Assembly (NCBI GenBank): GCA_041446545.1
Contig: JBGOEJ010000016.1
Location: 1-64,000, forward strand
Source of the DNA: Fervidibacter canadensis
Lineage (GTDB): Bacteria; Armatimonadota; Fervidibacteria; Fervidibacterales; Fervidibacteraceae
Length of the DNA: 64,000 bases
Direction: 5' to 3'
Below the pieces are notes generated by a model. It saw nothing but the letters and a program-made list of their open reading frames with translations, was not told the origin of the DNA and did no database searches. The translations under genes and the position numbers were made by a program. Positions 26,163 to 33,868 of this stretch are shown here, in pieces (the stretch's first letter is position 1; the number at the start of each line of letters is the position of its first letter).

Positions 26163-27326
26163 CTACTTGTCTGCAACGCTGATGACTTCAGCGAAAGTTC
26201 CCTCTGTCGTCGGGCAAAGGTGAAGGAACGAAGGGTCAAAGGCGACAGCGACCGACTGACCCAATGCCAAGCCCAATGGCTCGGCTTCCCGCTTTGAAAG
26301 CAAGGCAACGACCTTGATGCCGATTTCCGTCGCCACTTCCACCCGCCACATCGCACCTTTATCCGTCATCGCCGCAACCTCGCCGCAAAGCAAATTCATT
26401 TGCTCACTCCCTTGGGCTTTTGCTGGCAGCAACTTCACTCGCTCTGGGCGCACGACGACGGTCACTTCTCCTTTGGGCGCACTTTGCCCTTTAGGCAATT
26501 GCACCCACAAGGATGCGCCGTTAAGCCAAACCTGAGCCCACTCAGCCGTTTGACCGCGCACTTCACCCCGCCAAATGTTTTCCGCTCGCGTAAAGTCCGC
26601 CACAAACTCGTTAGCGGGTCGGTAGAAAATCTCTTCGGGCGTCCCCACTTGCAATAGCCTCCCAATCCGCAACTTCGTCCCCCGTCCCTCGTCCCCCATC
26701 CCTTCTGTAAAATTCATCACGCCAATTCGGTCGGCAACTGCCAAAGTTTCCTCAAAGTTGTGGCTGACATGGATGAAGGTGGCTCCTGTCTGGCGTTGAA
26801 TGGCTTTGAGTTCGCGGCACAACCGCTCACGGGTTTGTTCGTCCACAGCAGCGAGCGGTTCATCCAGCAGCAAAACTTTCGGCTCAACAGCAAGTGCCCG
26901 TGCCAAAGCGACCCTTTGCTTTTCACCCCCGCTCAAGGTCAACGGCAGCCGATGAAGCAAATAGGTGATGCCGAGCCATTCCGCCAGTTCCTGCACCTTC
27001 TGCCGAACCATTGCTTCGGGAAACTTGCGCACCCTAAGCCCGAAGGCGATGTTCTCAAACGCCGTCAAGTTGGGAAACAGGGCGTAATCTTGCGGGACAT
27101 ACGCTATGCCTCGCTCCTCTGGCGGCAAATCGGTGATGTCGCGCCCGTTCAGGAAAATGCGCCCTGATTTTGGGCGATGCAATCCCGCGATGCATTCCAC
27201 CAACACCGTCTTGCCCGTCCCTGTCGGACCGAGCAAGACGAAGTATTCGCCCTCGCGCACTTCCAACGAAATGTCCCGCAAGTCAAATTCGCCCAGTCGG
27301 ATGCTCAAACGCTCTATGCACAACAT
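26163..27326 (-). CDS. ABC transporter ATP-binding protein with TOBE domain
   Basis: A 387-residue ATPase: Walker A GPTGTGKT at 33-40, Q-loop VPQDYALFPNLT, signature LSGGEKQRVALARAL near 132 and Walker B VLLLDEPLAAVD near 153. A C-terminal TOBE-type regulatory domain with VVVRPERVKLLPA follows. The layout is that of molybdate/tungstate (ModC/WtpC) or sugar importers. No permease or binding protein is adjacent; downstream is an MNT-HEPN gene and upstream a CPBP protease. Between FTEGMG and IGRLLQVGTPEEI a heptanucleotide repeat inserts about ten residues (209-218) where relatives have a short turn. ATG 27326 lies after GTGAGGCGACGGCG; the longer frame to 27512 lacks a family match. Confidence 0.85.
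   Translation of the reverse strand: MLCIERLSIRLGEFDLRDISLEVREGEYFVLLGPTGTGKTVLVECIAGLHRPKSGRIFLNGRDITDLPPEERGIAYVPQDYALFPNLTAFENIAFGLRVRKFPEAMVRQKVQELAEWLGITYLLHRLPLTLSGGEKQRVALARALAVEPKVLLLDEPLAAVDEQTRERLCRELKAIQRQTGATFIHVSHNFEETLAVADRIGVMNFTEGMGDEGRGTKLRIGRLLQVGTPEEIFYRPANEFVADFTRAENIWRGEVRGQTAEWAQVWLNGASLWVQLPKGQSAPKGEVTVVVRPERVKLLPAKAQGSEQMNLLCGEVAAMTDKGAMWRVEVATEIGIKVVALLSKREAEPLGLALGQSVAVAFDPSFLHLCPTTEGTFAEVISVADK
26675..26702 (-). repeat. Heptanucleotide tandem repeat inside ABC ATPase gene
   Basis: Four 7-base units on the minus strand, in gene order GGGATGG, GGGACGA, GGGACGG, GGGACGA. They are read in frame as GMGDEGRGTK-like residues inserted between the strand carrying RIGVMN and the GRLLQVGTPEEI segment, a surface turn in related ATPases. 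Confidence 0.8.
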
Positions 27327-27336
27327 CGCCGTCGCC

Positions 27337-27990
27337 TCACTTTTTGATGATGACGCCATAGACGATGAAGTCCACGACCCAGTTGTTGACCAAGTGGAAG
27401 GCAAAGCAAGCCCAAGTGCTGCGAGTTTGCAAGTAAAGCGTCCCGACGATGAGCCCGAAAAGGGCGGTGTAAACCGAAAGGAAAAGCCCGAAACGACCAT
27501 GTAGCAAGCCAAAAGCGACCGATGAAAGGAGCAAAGCCATCAAGGGCGAGCGGAGCAAGTTCGTCAATTTCGGGATGGCATAGCCGCGAAAGAAGCCTTC
27601 TTCAAAGAAGGCGGCGCCCGTTGCCCACAAAGCGATGGGCAAAAACCACAAACCTTGCCGTTGCCACCAACCCCACGAACTTTCCGTCGGGATGCCCAAA
27701 CTCTTTGCCAGTAGCGACAGCGGATACCATGCCGAAAAAGCGATGAGCCAGTAGCCGATTGCCATCACCGCTTCCCGCCTGCCAAAGCGCCCATGATACA
27801 GCGCCGAGAAACTGTCCAACCGACAAAGAGCAAAGAAGACGAGGATTTGCGAAACGGTATAGGCGAGCACCGACCAAGGGTTGGTGGCGCTGACGCCGAG
27901 GGCGACGAACCAGCGCCGCAAAAGGGTAGCCAGCAAAGGCGGTCCCGCCAACGCCAATGTCACCTTGCCGACATCGGCAACCGCATTCAC
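27337..27990 (-). CDS. CPBP family intramembrane metalloprotease
   Basis: A 217-residue membrane protein with about six hydrophobic segments. The CPBP (CAAX protease/Abi) motifs are present: FFEEGFFRGY with the paired glutamates at 130-131 and arginine 135, FGLLHG with His164, and HLVNN near 199, which together form the metal site. Members cleave prenylated or other membrane-bound peptides; some are bacteriocin-immunity proteins. GTG start at 27990 with GGAGG 9 bases upstream. The ABC ATPase follows 10 bp downstream, so they may be co-expressed. Confidence 0.85.
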   Translation of the reverse strand: MNAVADVGKVTLALAGPPLLATLLRRWFVALGVSATNPWSVLAYTVSQILVFFALCRLDSFSALYHGRFGRREAVMAIGYWLIAFSAWYPLSLLAKSLGIPTESSWGWWQRQGLWFLPIALWATGAAFFEEGFFRGYAIPKLTNLLRSPLMALLLSSVAFGLLHGRFGLFLSVYTALFGLIVGTLYLQTRSTWACFAFHLVNNWVVDFIVYGVIIKK

Positions 27991-28051
27991 AGCGATTTCC
28001 CTCCGCCATCTCTTAACGACAGAGCCATTTCTGCCGTTCCAAAGGGTGCTG

Positions 28052-29182
28052 CTAAGCCGTGTAGATGATGCGTTTGATCAGGTGCAGGACGGCGGCTTGG
28101 TCACCGCTTTGGCGGGCTTTTTCCAGTGCGTCCCGATGGGCATAGATGAGCAGGGCTTTCTTCATGGCGTTGCCGAAAAACTCCTTGCTCAGCCGCATGG
28201 CTTGCACTTGCTCCATGCGGTAGGTGAACTGGTCTTCGCCAAACCATCCGTCGTAGCCGACATCTATGGCAGCGTAGCAAAAATCCACCAACCGCCAGAC
28301 ATCGCTGGTGCCCGCCACGCGGTCTTCATCGTTGCTGCGATATTTGGCGTCGTTCAAGTGGAAGTTGACGATAGGGACGCCGAAGCGTTTGAGCATGTAA
28401 AGTTGGGCGGCAGGTTCATCGCCATACATTTGCTCGTGCCCGTAGTCAATGGCGACGCCCATGTTCGTCCCGCCGCAAATGGCGTTCACCTCTTTGGCGA
28501 CCAAGGCTGCCTTTGCCGTCGTGGAAGTCAGCATGTTGCCTTCCCTCGGTTCTTTCGGCTTGGCTTCCGTCCCGAACTTCAACCCTGCCGCCATCGCCTT
28601 TCGGTTGATTTCCACGCACGCTTCAATGAACAAGTCCAGTTGTCGCCCATAGTTGACCTCAAAGTTGTAGTCCCAGCCGTCCGCACCAGGCCAAAGGGCG
28701 ACGCTGCTGCACCCGACCCGTTGAGCAATTTCTACGGCTTGCAAGCATTGCTCCAAAGCCCGTCGGCGGATGGCAGGGTCAGGATTTGTCACGCCTCCCA
28801 GCCGATAGCGGGAGTCCGTCCAGACATTGATGTTCATGTTCGTCGGCGTCACTTTGTAGTGGGCTAAGGCGTCTTTGACTTCGGCGATTTTGGCGTCATC
28901 TATTTGCCCGTTGGCATCCAAGAAAAGGACATCGTGGAACTCAATGCCCTCAATGCCCGCCCGAGCGACACGGGCGATTTGGTCAATGATGGTGTCACGG
29001 AAGTCAGGGCGGTGGCGGTTGTAGCCGAAGGGATTGAAGCGGTCGTAAAACTCGCCCGCACACCAATGCCCCGCCGCAAACTTGATGCCAAATTCACGGA
29101 AGAAGGCATCCAAGCGGTCACCTTCCAAGTAGCCCGCATACTCTGTCGTCAACTTCGCCAGTTTCTCTGCCGTCACTTGCAT
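28052..29182 (-). CDS. Xylose-isomerase-like TIM-barrel sugar isomerase
   Basis: A 376-residue protein of the xylose isomerase-like/AP endonuclease 2 superfamily. Metal-site type motifs occur in order: GIEGIEFHD near residue 85, FGTEAKPKEPREGN with the glutamate, NMGVAIDYGHEQM, FHLNDAKYRSNDED and GYDGWFGEDQF. The KPKEP stretch is close to that of true xylose isomerases, so an aldose-ketose isomerase role is likely; substrate unknown. ATG 29182 follows GGAGGTGGGTTAGG; the open frame to 29305 has no ribosome binding site. It lies 61 bp upstream of the CPBP gene. Confidence 0.8.
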   Translation of the reverse strand: MQVTAEKLAKLTTEYAGYLEGDRLDAFFREFGIKFAAGHWCAGEFYDRFNPFGYNRHRPDFRDTIIDQIARVARAGIEGIEFHDVLFLDANGQIDDAKIAEVKDALAHYKVTPTNMNINVWTDSRYRLGGVTNPDPAIRRRALEQCLQAVEIAQRVGCSSVALWPGADGWDYNFEVNYGRQLDLFIEACVEINRKAMAAGLKFGTEAKPKEPREGNMLTSTTAKAALVAKEVNAICGGTNMGVAIDYGHEQMYGDEPAAQLYMLKRFGVPIVNFHLNDAKYRSNDEDRVAGTSDVWRLVDFCYAAIDVGYDGWFGEDQFTYRMEQVQAMRLSKEFFGNAMKKALLIYAHRDALEKARQSGDQAAVLHLIKRIIYTA

Positions 29183-29404
29183 CCTAACCCACCTCCGCAG
29201 CGAGGAAGGATTTCCCACTTTGACGATAGCAGAAAAGCCTAACCTTGTCAACGGCGAAGGAGTGGCAAGGAGGAGCAAGCCGACGCTCCACCCGCCTCTC
29301 TGCAAACACTCTCATCGTCAGGTTGGCAAAATCTTAGTCGGCTTGGATGGGAAGTTGAACGGAGGCTTCCTTAGGCTGCTCCGAAAGGGGCAGGTGACCT
29401 GAGA

Positions 29405-30340
29405 ATGGACTGGGAAACTCAATTGCGCCGCCTTTACGACGACTTAGAGCGGCTGAGCGCTTTGCCGACGATGCCCGAATTTCTGCGACGCTATTGGCTC
29501 ATCGTGTTGAGCCACTTGGAGCGGTGCGAACATCAACCGCAACGATTGTTGCGGTTGTGCGAGGCGGTGCTGGCTTACGAGTTGTGGCACCACAAGGCAA
29601 TGACGAAGTTGGCGCAATCGGCTGAGGCACAAATGCGCTATGTCGTGCCTCTGGGTTGGGAGTTGCGGTCGGGTCTGTTGAAACTTTTGCGGCTGCTGAA
29701 CGGCTATCAACCCGTGACGACGGAAGAGAGAGTCGTTTGGGAGTTACTGCGGGCTTTCTGCCATTACCAGTTGGGCAACACCGAGCAAGTCATCCAAAGT
29801 CTGGAAGAAGCGTGGAAGCACGGGGCACAGTCGCCCTTTATCGCCTTCGCTCTGGGTTACAACCGCTACCGCTGGGCGCTCACGGAATTTGCCCGCCTCA
29901 ACCCGACAGGGCGGCAATTGGTCGTGACTGACCCAGAGGCTTTCCAACAGGCTTTGCGACAGGCGGTCGCCGATTTTGAGCGAGGGCTTAACCTCTCTTC
30001 CGATACGGCGACGGAAGCCCTGTTGCATTTTTGGAAGGGCGTTGTCCATGAATTTCTCGGCGAACGAGAACAAGCCCAAGCCGCTTACGAGCGTGCCCGC
30101 ACCTTAGACCCCGAAACCTATGGCGAGGAAGCCAAACAGCGCATGGAGAGGATGCAAGGCGAAGCGGCTATTTCTTCCCCACCCTCGGCGGAACTGTTGG
30201 AAGAACGCCACCGACCTGCCCGACCCATCTCGGAAGAAGAACTGGAAGGATGGCGCAAAACGGTCATGGAAGTGGAAACGGTCGCCGATTTGCTCAAGCG
30301 GATGGGCGAGGGCAAACCACCAACCTCCGAGGGTAATTGA
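29405..30340 (+). CDS. TPR-like helical repeat protein
   Basis: A 311-residue all-helical protein with tetratricopeptide-like pairs, clearest at LLRAFCHYQLGNTEQVIQSLEEAWKHG and LHFWKGVVHEFLGEREQAQAAYERARTLDPETY (residues about 110-240). The C-terminal tail is charged. No signal peptide or membrane segment. It begins 222 bp after the divergent sugar isomerase gene, a stretch in which I saw no other gene. The ATG follows GGGGCAGGTGACCTGAGA. Presumably a scaffold; partner unknown. Confidence 0.65.
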   Translation: MDWETQLRRLYDDLERLSALPTMPEFLRRYWLIVLSHLERCEHQPQRLLRLCEAVLAYELWHHKAMTKLAQSAEAQMRYVVPLGWELRSGLLKLLRLLNGYQPVTTEERVVWELLRAFCHYQLGNTEQVIQSLEEAWKHGAQSPFIAFALGYNRYRWALTEFARLNPTGRQLVVTDPEAFQQALRQAVADFERGLNLSSDTATEALLHFWKGVVHEFLGEREQAQAAYERARTLDPETYGEEAKQRMERMQGEAAISSPPSAELLEERHRPARPISEEELEGWRKTVMEVETVADLLKRMGEGKPPTSEGN

Positions 30341-30408
30341 CGCCCTTTGGTGCACTCCTTAAAATTGAGTGTGGACTTTAAAGCCGCAGGATTGGGAGGT
30401 GACCGACG

Positions 30409-31059
30409 ATGTTGCGGTCGTGGGTGATGACTTGCTTGGGTGTCGGGATGTTGCTGACGGTGGCGTTGGGACAAGGGAAAGCCCCCGCAAAGCCGACGAC
30501 TTATCGCCCCTTGCCGCATGTCCTTGCGACGGTCGTTAAAGTGGACGCTTCCGCTCACACCATCACCCTAAAAGGCACCTATCGGGGCAAAGAGCAGGAA
30601 TGGACGCTGAAAGTCGCCAGCGATAGCAAGATGATGAAGGACGGCGAAGACGCCAAACTCACCGCCTTCAAAGAAGGCGAACAAGTGTTGGTCTCTTGGA
30701 AGCCGGGCATGAAAGAAATCCGTGCCCTCGCCGACCCCGTCACCTTCTTCGCCTTCCTGCGCTACCCAACCTTGAAGGGCAAAGTCAAAGCCTTTGACGC
30801 CGCCACCTTGACCCTCACTGTTGAAGCCGAAGGCAAAGAGCATAAGGTGACTTTGCCAGGGCGCGGTGTCTGTTGCTTCGTGGGAGGCAAAGGGCACAAA
30901 GGCAAGGAAGCCGCTTTGAAGGGTGGCGAGGAAGTCGTCATCGTCCTGCGCACGCCTGACAGTGCGAGGGCGGTCTTTGACGCCGCTTCTTGGAAGGTCT
31001 ACGGCGAGCAAGAATGGCAAGCATATCAGAAGCGGACGGGAGCAAAGAAAGGTGCTTAG
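30409..31059 (+). CDS. Secreted protein with two DUF5666-like OB-type repeats
   Basis: A 216-residue protein with a signal peptide (MLRSWVMTCLGVGMLLTVALGQ). Two similar beta-barrel-like modules follow: ATVVKVDASAHTITLKG ... FKEGEQVLVSWKP (about 40-105) and GKVKAFDAATLTLTVEA ... LKGGEEVVIVLRTP (about 120-190), the pattern of DUF5666/OB-fold domains in which a strand pair precedes an acidic 'GE-V-V' strand. It is probably periplasmic. ATG 30409 follows GGGAGGTGACCGACG. The permease gene starts 21 bp downstream. Confidence 0.6.
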   Translation: MLRSWVMTCLGVGMLLTVALGQGKAPAKPTTYRPLPHVLATVVKVDASAHTITLKGTYRGKEQEWTLKVASDSKMMKDGEDAKLTAFKEGEQVLVSWKPGMKEIRALADPVTFFAFLRYPTLKGKVKAFDAATLTLTVEAEGKEHKVTLPGRGVCCFVGGKGHKGKEAALKGGEEVVIVLRTPDSARAVFDAASWKVYGEQEWQAYQKRTGAKKGA

Positions 31060-31080
31060 AGTTCCACCAGAGAGGAGGCG

Positions 31081-32460
31081 GTGACGGTTGTGGCGCATCC
31101 TGAAGGGGCGCCGCGCCCAACTTTGACGGTGGCGGACGGGGTCGCTCTCATCGTCGGGGTCGTTATCGGTGCGGGCATCTTTAAAACACCGTCGTTAGTC
31201 GCCGCCAATACGGGCAATGAGGGTCTGTTTCTCCTTGCGTGGCTTTTGGGAGGGGCGGTTTCCCTCTTAGGGGCTCTTTGCTATGCTGAATTGGCGGCAA
31301 CCTATCCTCATGCGGGCGGCGAATATCACTTTCTTTTGCGCACCTTCGGCAAAGACCTCGCTTTCCTTTTCGCTTGGGCGCGGGCGACCGTCATTCAGAC
31401 GGGTTCTATCGCTATGCTGGCGTTTGTCTTCGGGGATTACGCTTCTCAATTGGTGCCCTTGGGTGACCGCTCCTCTGCCATCTACGCCATCGCCGCCGTT
31501 GTCCTTCTGACGGTGCTGAATGTGATGGGCGTGCAGCAGGGCAAGTGGACGCAGAACTTGCTGACGGCTGCCAAAGTCCTCGGCTTGCTCTTGGTCGGCA
31601 TCGCCGGCTTGATGGCATCCCCCAGTGACCCGATGACAACGGCTGCTTCGTCTCTTTCCTCTCCCTCCTTTGGCTTGGCGATGATTTTCGTCCTGCTCAC
31701 TTATGGCGGTTGGAACGAAGCAGCCTACATTTCGGCGGAGTTGCGAGATGTCCGACGCAACATGACGAAGGCATTGCTTTTGGGCATCGGCGCTATCACC
31801 GCCATCTACTTGCTCGTCAACCTCGCTTACCTGAAAGGGTTGGGCATGGCGGGGATGGCGAAATCGTCGGCAGTCGCTGCCGACCTTTTGCGGACGACTT
31901 GGGGTGAGTGGGGGGCGAAATTTGTCAGCCTGCTCATCGCCATCTCTGCTCTCGGAGCGACTAACGCCACTATCTTCACGGGCGCCCGCACTAATTACGC
32001 GTGGGGGCAAGACTTTGCCCCTTTGCGGTTTCTGGGCGTTTGGCACCCGAAAACAAACACGCCCGTCAACGGGTTGATCGTGCAAGGGTTGATTGCTTTA
32101 CTGTTAGCGGTTTTAGGGGCGGCGACAGGAGAAGGGTTTGAAGCGATGGTGGCTTACACCTCGCCCGTCTTTTGGTTCTTCTTCCTGCTGACAGGGCTGA
32201 CGCTCTTCATCTTTCGGGCGACCGACCCGCAAACGCCTCGTCCGTTTTTGGCGCCTTTTTATCCGCTGCCGCCCCTCATCTTTTGTGCCGTCGGCGTTTA
32301 CATGCTCCATTCCAGCCTCGCTTATGCTGCCAGTGTGACGGTCGGGAACATGGTGAAATTAGGCATCGCCGTTTTGCTCGTAGGCATTCCGCTGCTCCTT
32401 TGGACTCGCAAGGCAACGCTTGCCCAGACAGGAGAGCCGCCAAGGAAACCTGCGTCCTGA
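31081..32460 (+). CDS. APC family amino acid permease
   Basis: A 459-residue transporter with about 12 transmembrane segments of the amino acid-polyamine-organocation superfamily. The TM1 substrate motif GVVIGAGIFKTPSLVAANTG, LCYAELAATYPHAGGEYHFL in TM2-3 and GGWNEAAYISAELRDVRRNM after TM6 are characteristic of the LAT/basic amino acid group. It imports or exchanges amino acids at the cytoplasmic membrane. GTG 31081 directly follows GAGGAGGC, a tight spacing; GTG 31090 is better spaced. Co-directional with the secreted protein upstream. Confidence 0.85.
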   Translation: MTVVAHPEGAPRPTLTVADGVALIVGVVIGAGIFKTPSLVAANTGNEGLFLLAWLLGGAVSLLGALCYAELAATYPHAGGEYHFLLRTFGKDLAFLFAWARATVIQTGSIAMLAFVFGDYASQLVPLGDRSSAIYAIAAVVLLTVLNVMGVQQGKWTQNLLTAAKVLGLLLVGIAGLMASPSDPMTTAASSLSSPSFGLAMIFVLLTYGGWNEAAYISAELRDVRRNMTKALLLGIGAITAIYLLVNLAYLKGLGMAGMAKSSAVAADLLRTTWGEWGAKFVSLLIAISALGATNATIFTGARTNYAWGQDFAPLRFLGVWHPKTNTPVNGLIVQGLIALLLAVLGAATGEGFEAMVAYTSPVFWFFFLLTGLTLFIFRATDPQTPRPFLAPFYPLPPLIFCAVGVYMLHSSLAYAASVTVGNMVKLGIAVLLVGIPLLLWTRKATLAQTGEPPRKPAS

Positions 32461-32562
32461 GCGATGTGCTCTTGGCATGTCGCAAAATGTGCATTAGCCG
32501 ATGGGACGCTTTTGATTGGGGCATGCGTCCAAAAGAGGTGGAGCAACTTTCTTTGGCTCGTT

Positions 32563-32596
32563 GTCGGTTGGTGGCTGAAAGGCGTTGCCAACCGAC
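32563..32596 (+). other. Leader hairpin before methyltransferase gene
   Basis: GTCGGTTGG (32563-32571) pairs perfectly with CCAACCGAC (32588-32596), a 9-bp stem with a 16-base loop, about 30 bases before the methyltransferase start and just before its ribosome binding site. There is no T-tract. It lies in the 168-bp gap after the permease gene and could be a weak terminator or leader structure. Confidence 0.3.
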
Positions 32597-32628
32597 GAGG
32601 GTGAAGAAGGGCAAGGAGGCGATGGTGC

Positions 32629-33762
32629 ATGCGCTCTCGGTGTTGGTTGTCAGGCGCTATGGCGGTCGTCGTGGTGGGGCTGGGAATCGCTATGGCGGTT
32701 GGGTTGTTTGTCGGTCTCGCCGCTGTCCAGCAACGCCCTCCAGATGTCCCGTATGTGCCGACGCCTTACGAGGTCGTCCAGGAAATGCTTAAAGTGGCGC
32801 GTGTCGGACCTAAGGACATCGTTTACGACCTCGGTTGTGGTGACGGACGCATCGTCATCACCGCTGTCAAAGAGTTCAAAGCGCAACGGGGCGTCGGCGT
32901 GGATATTGACCCCCAACGCATCCGCGAAAGTAATGAGAATGCCCAAAAAGCAGGCGCCACCGACCGTGTGAAGTTCCTTCAGCAAGACCTCTTCCAGACC
33001 GATATCAGTGAGGCGACCGTCATCACCTTGTATTTGCTGCCGTCGGTGAATTTGCGACTGCGCCCCAAGTTGTTCCGTGAGTGCCGTCCTGGAACGCGCA
33101 TCGTTTCCCACGACTTTGACATGGGCGAATGGGAAGCCGACCGAACCTTGCGGGTGCGAGGTCCTTACCGCGAGCACACCGTTTACTATTGGGTTCTTCC
33201 CGCAGGGGTGGCGGGCACTTGGCGGTGGAGCGTCTCAACGCCCAAGGGTGAGCGTCGTTATACTCTCCGACTGCGCCAACGCTTTCAGAAAATCAGCGGC
33301 ACCGTCGTCACTGACGGTGCGGAAACGAGCATCAGCGAGGCTCAGTTGAACGGCGATCAAATACGCTTCACGGTCGTCCGAGAAATTCAGGGGCAAAAGG
33401 TGACGATGCGCTTTAGCGGGCGGGTCAACGGCGACACGGTGCGCGGGAGCGCGGACATTCAAGGCGGTCCCTTCGCAGGCAAACGGGATTGGGTCGCTAA
33501 GCGTGACCCGGTAAATCTCTCAGGCACTTGGCGCTGGCAAGGTGGGGCTTTGCGCATAGAGCGGCGTAATGGGCAATGGGTCGCTACCCTCCTTCAAGGC
33601 AACCGTTCCCAACCCATCAGCGACTTTTATGTCTGGGGTGCTGGCATTTATTTCAGGCTCTCTGAGGGCACGGAAATCACCGCTGAGGGTGTCGTGGAGG
33701 GTGACCGCTTAACGGGCACTTGGAACGGAAAGCCTTGGACAGCCACCCGCACAAAAGGGTAG
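32629..33762 (+). CDS. Membrane-anchored SAM-dependent methyltransferase with C-terminal beta domain
   Basis: A 377-residue protein. Residues 10-34 form one hydrophobic segment (signal peptide or anchor). VPYVPTPYEVVQEMLKVA leads into a class I methyltransferase core with DLGCGDGR at 67-74, GVGVDIDPQR and FLQQDLFQTD (to about 190). The remainder is two beta repeats each starting GTWRW (about 195-290 and 300-377). Similar methyltransferase cores occur in Planctomycetes. A SAM-dependent enzyme placed after an export-type segment is odd, since SAM is cytoplasmic; an N-in anchor with a short loop is one solution. ATG 32629 follows AAGGAGG by 9 bases. Substrate unknown. Confidence 0.65.
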   Translation: MRSRCWLSGAMAVVVVGLGIAMAVGLFVGLAAVQQRPPDVPYVPTPYEVVQEMLKVARVGPKDIVYDLGCGDGRIVITAVKEFKAQRGVGVDIDPQRIRESNENAQKAGATDRVKFLQQDLFQTDISEATVITLYLLPSVNLRLRPKLFRECRPGTRIVSHDFDMGEWEADRTLRVRGPYREHTVYYWVLPAGVAGTWRWSVSTPKGERRYTLRLRQRFQKISGTVVTDGAETSISEAQLNGDQIRFTVVREIQGQKVTMRFSGRVNGDTVRGSADIQGGPFAGKRDWVAKRDPVNLSGTWRWQGGALRIERRNGQWVATLLQGNRSQPISDFYVWGAGIYFRLSEGTEITAEGVVEGDRLTGTWNGKPWTATRTKG

Positions 33763-33868
33763 GGCTCAATGTCGTGTCCCCCTTTCCAGAGCCATCCAGA
33801 ACCCTATCGCCAAAGACGACCTTCTTGAGAGCGTCATTCGCTTTCGTGCCCCTTAGCAGGCATGGAAG

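Noticed and set aside
10142..26702. GGGACRR repeats as a CRISPR array
   Set aside because: Units are 7 bases, directly adjacent and without spacers, and they lie within coding sequences.
26163..27990. Molybdate or tungstate transport operon
   Set aside because: Only the ATPase is present; the neighbours are a CPBP protease and an MNT-HEPN protein, with no permease or binding protein.
29183..29404. Possible tRNA or other structural RNA in the gap before the TPR gene
   Set aside because: No cloverleaf, no GTTCRANNC-type loop and no known RNA motif found by eye.
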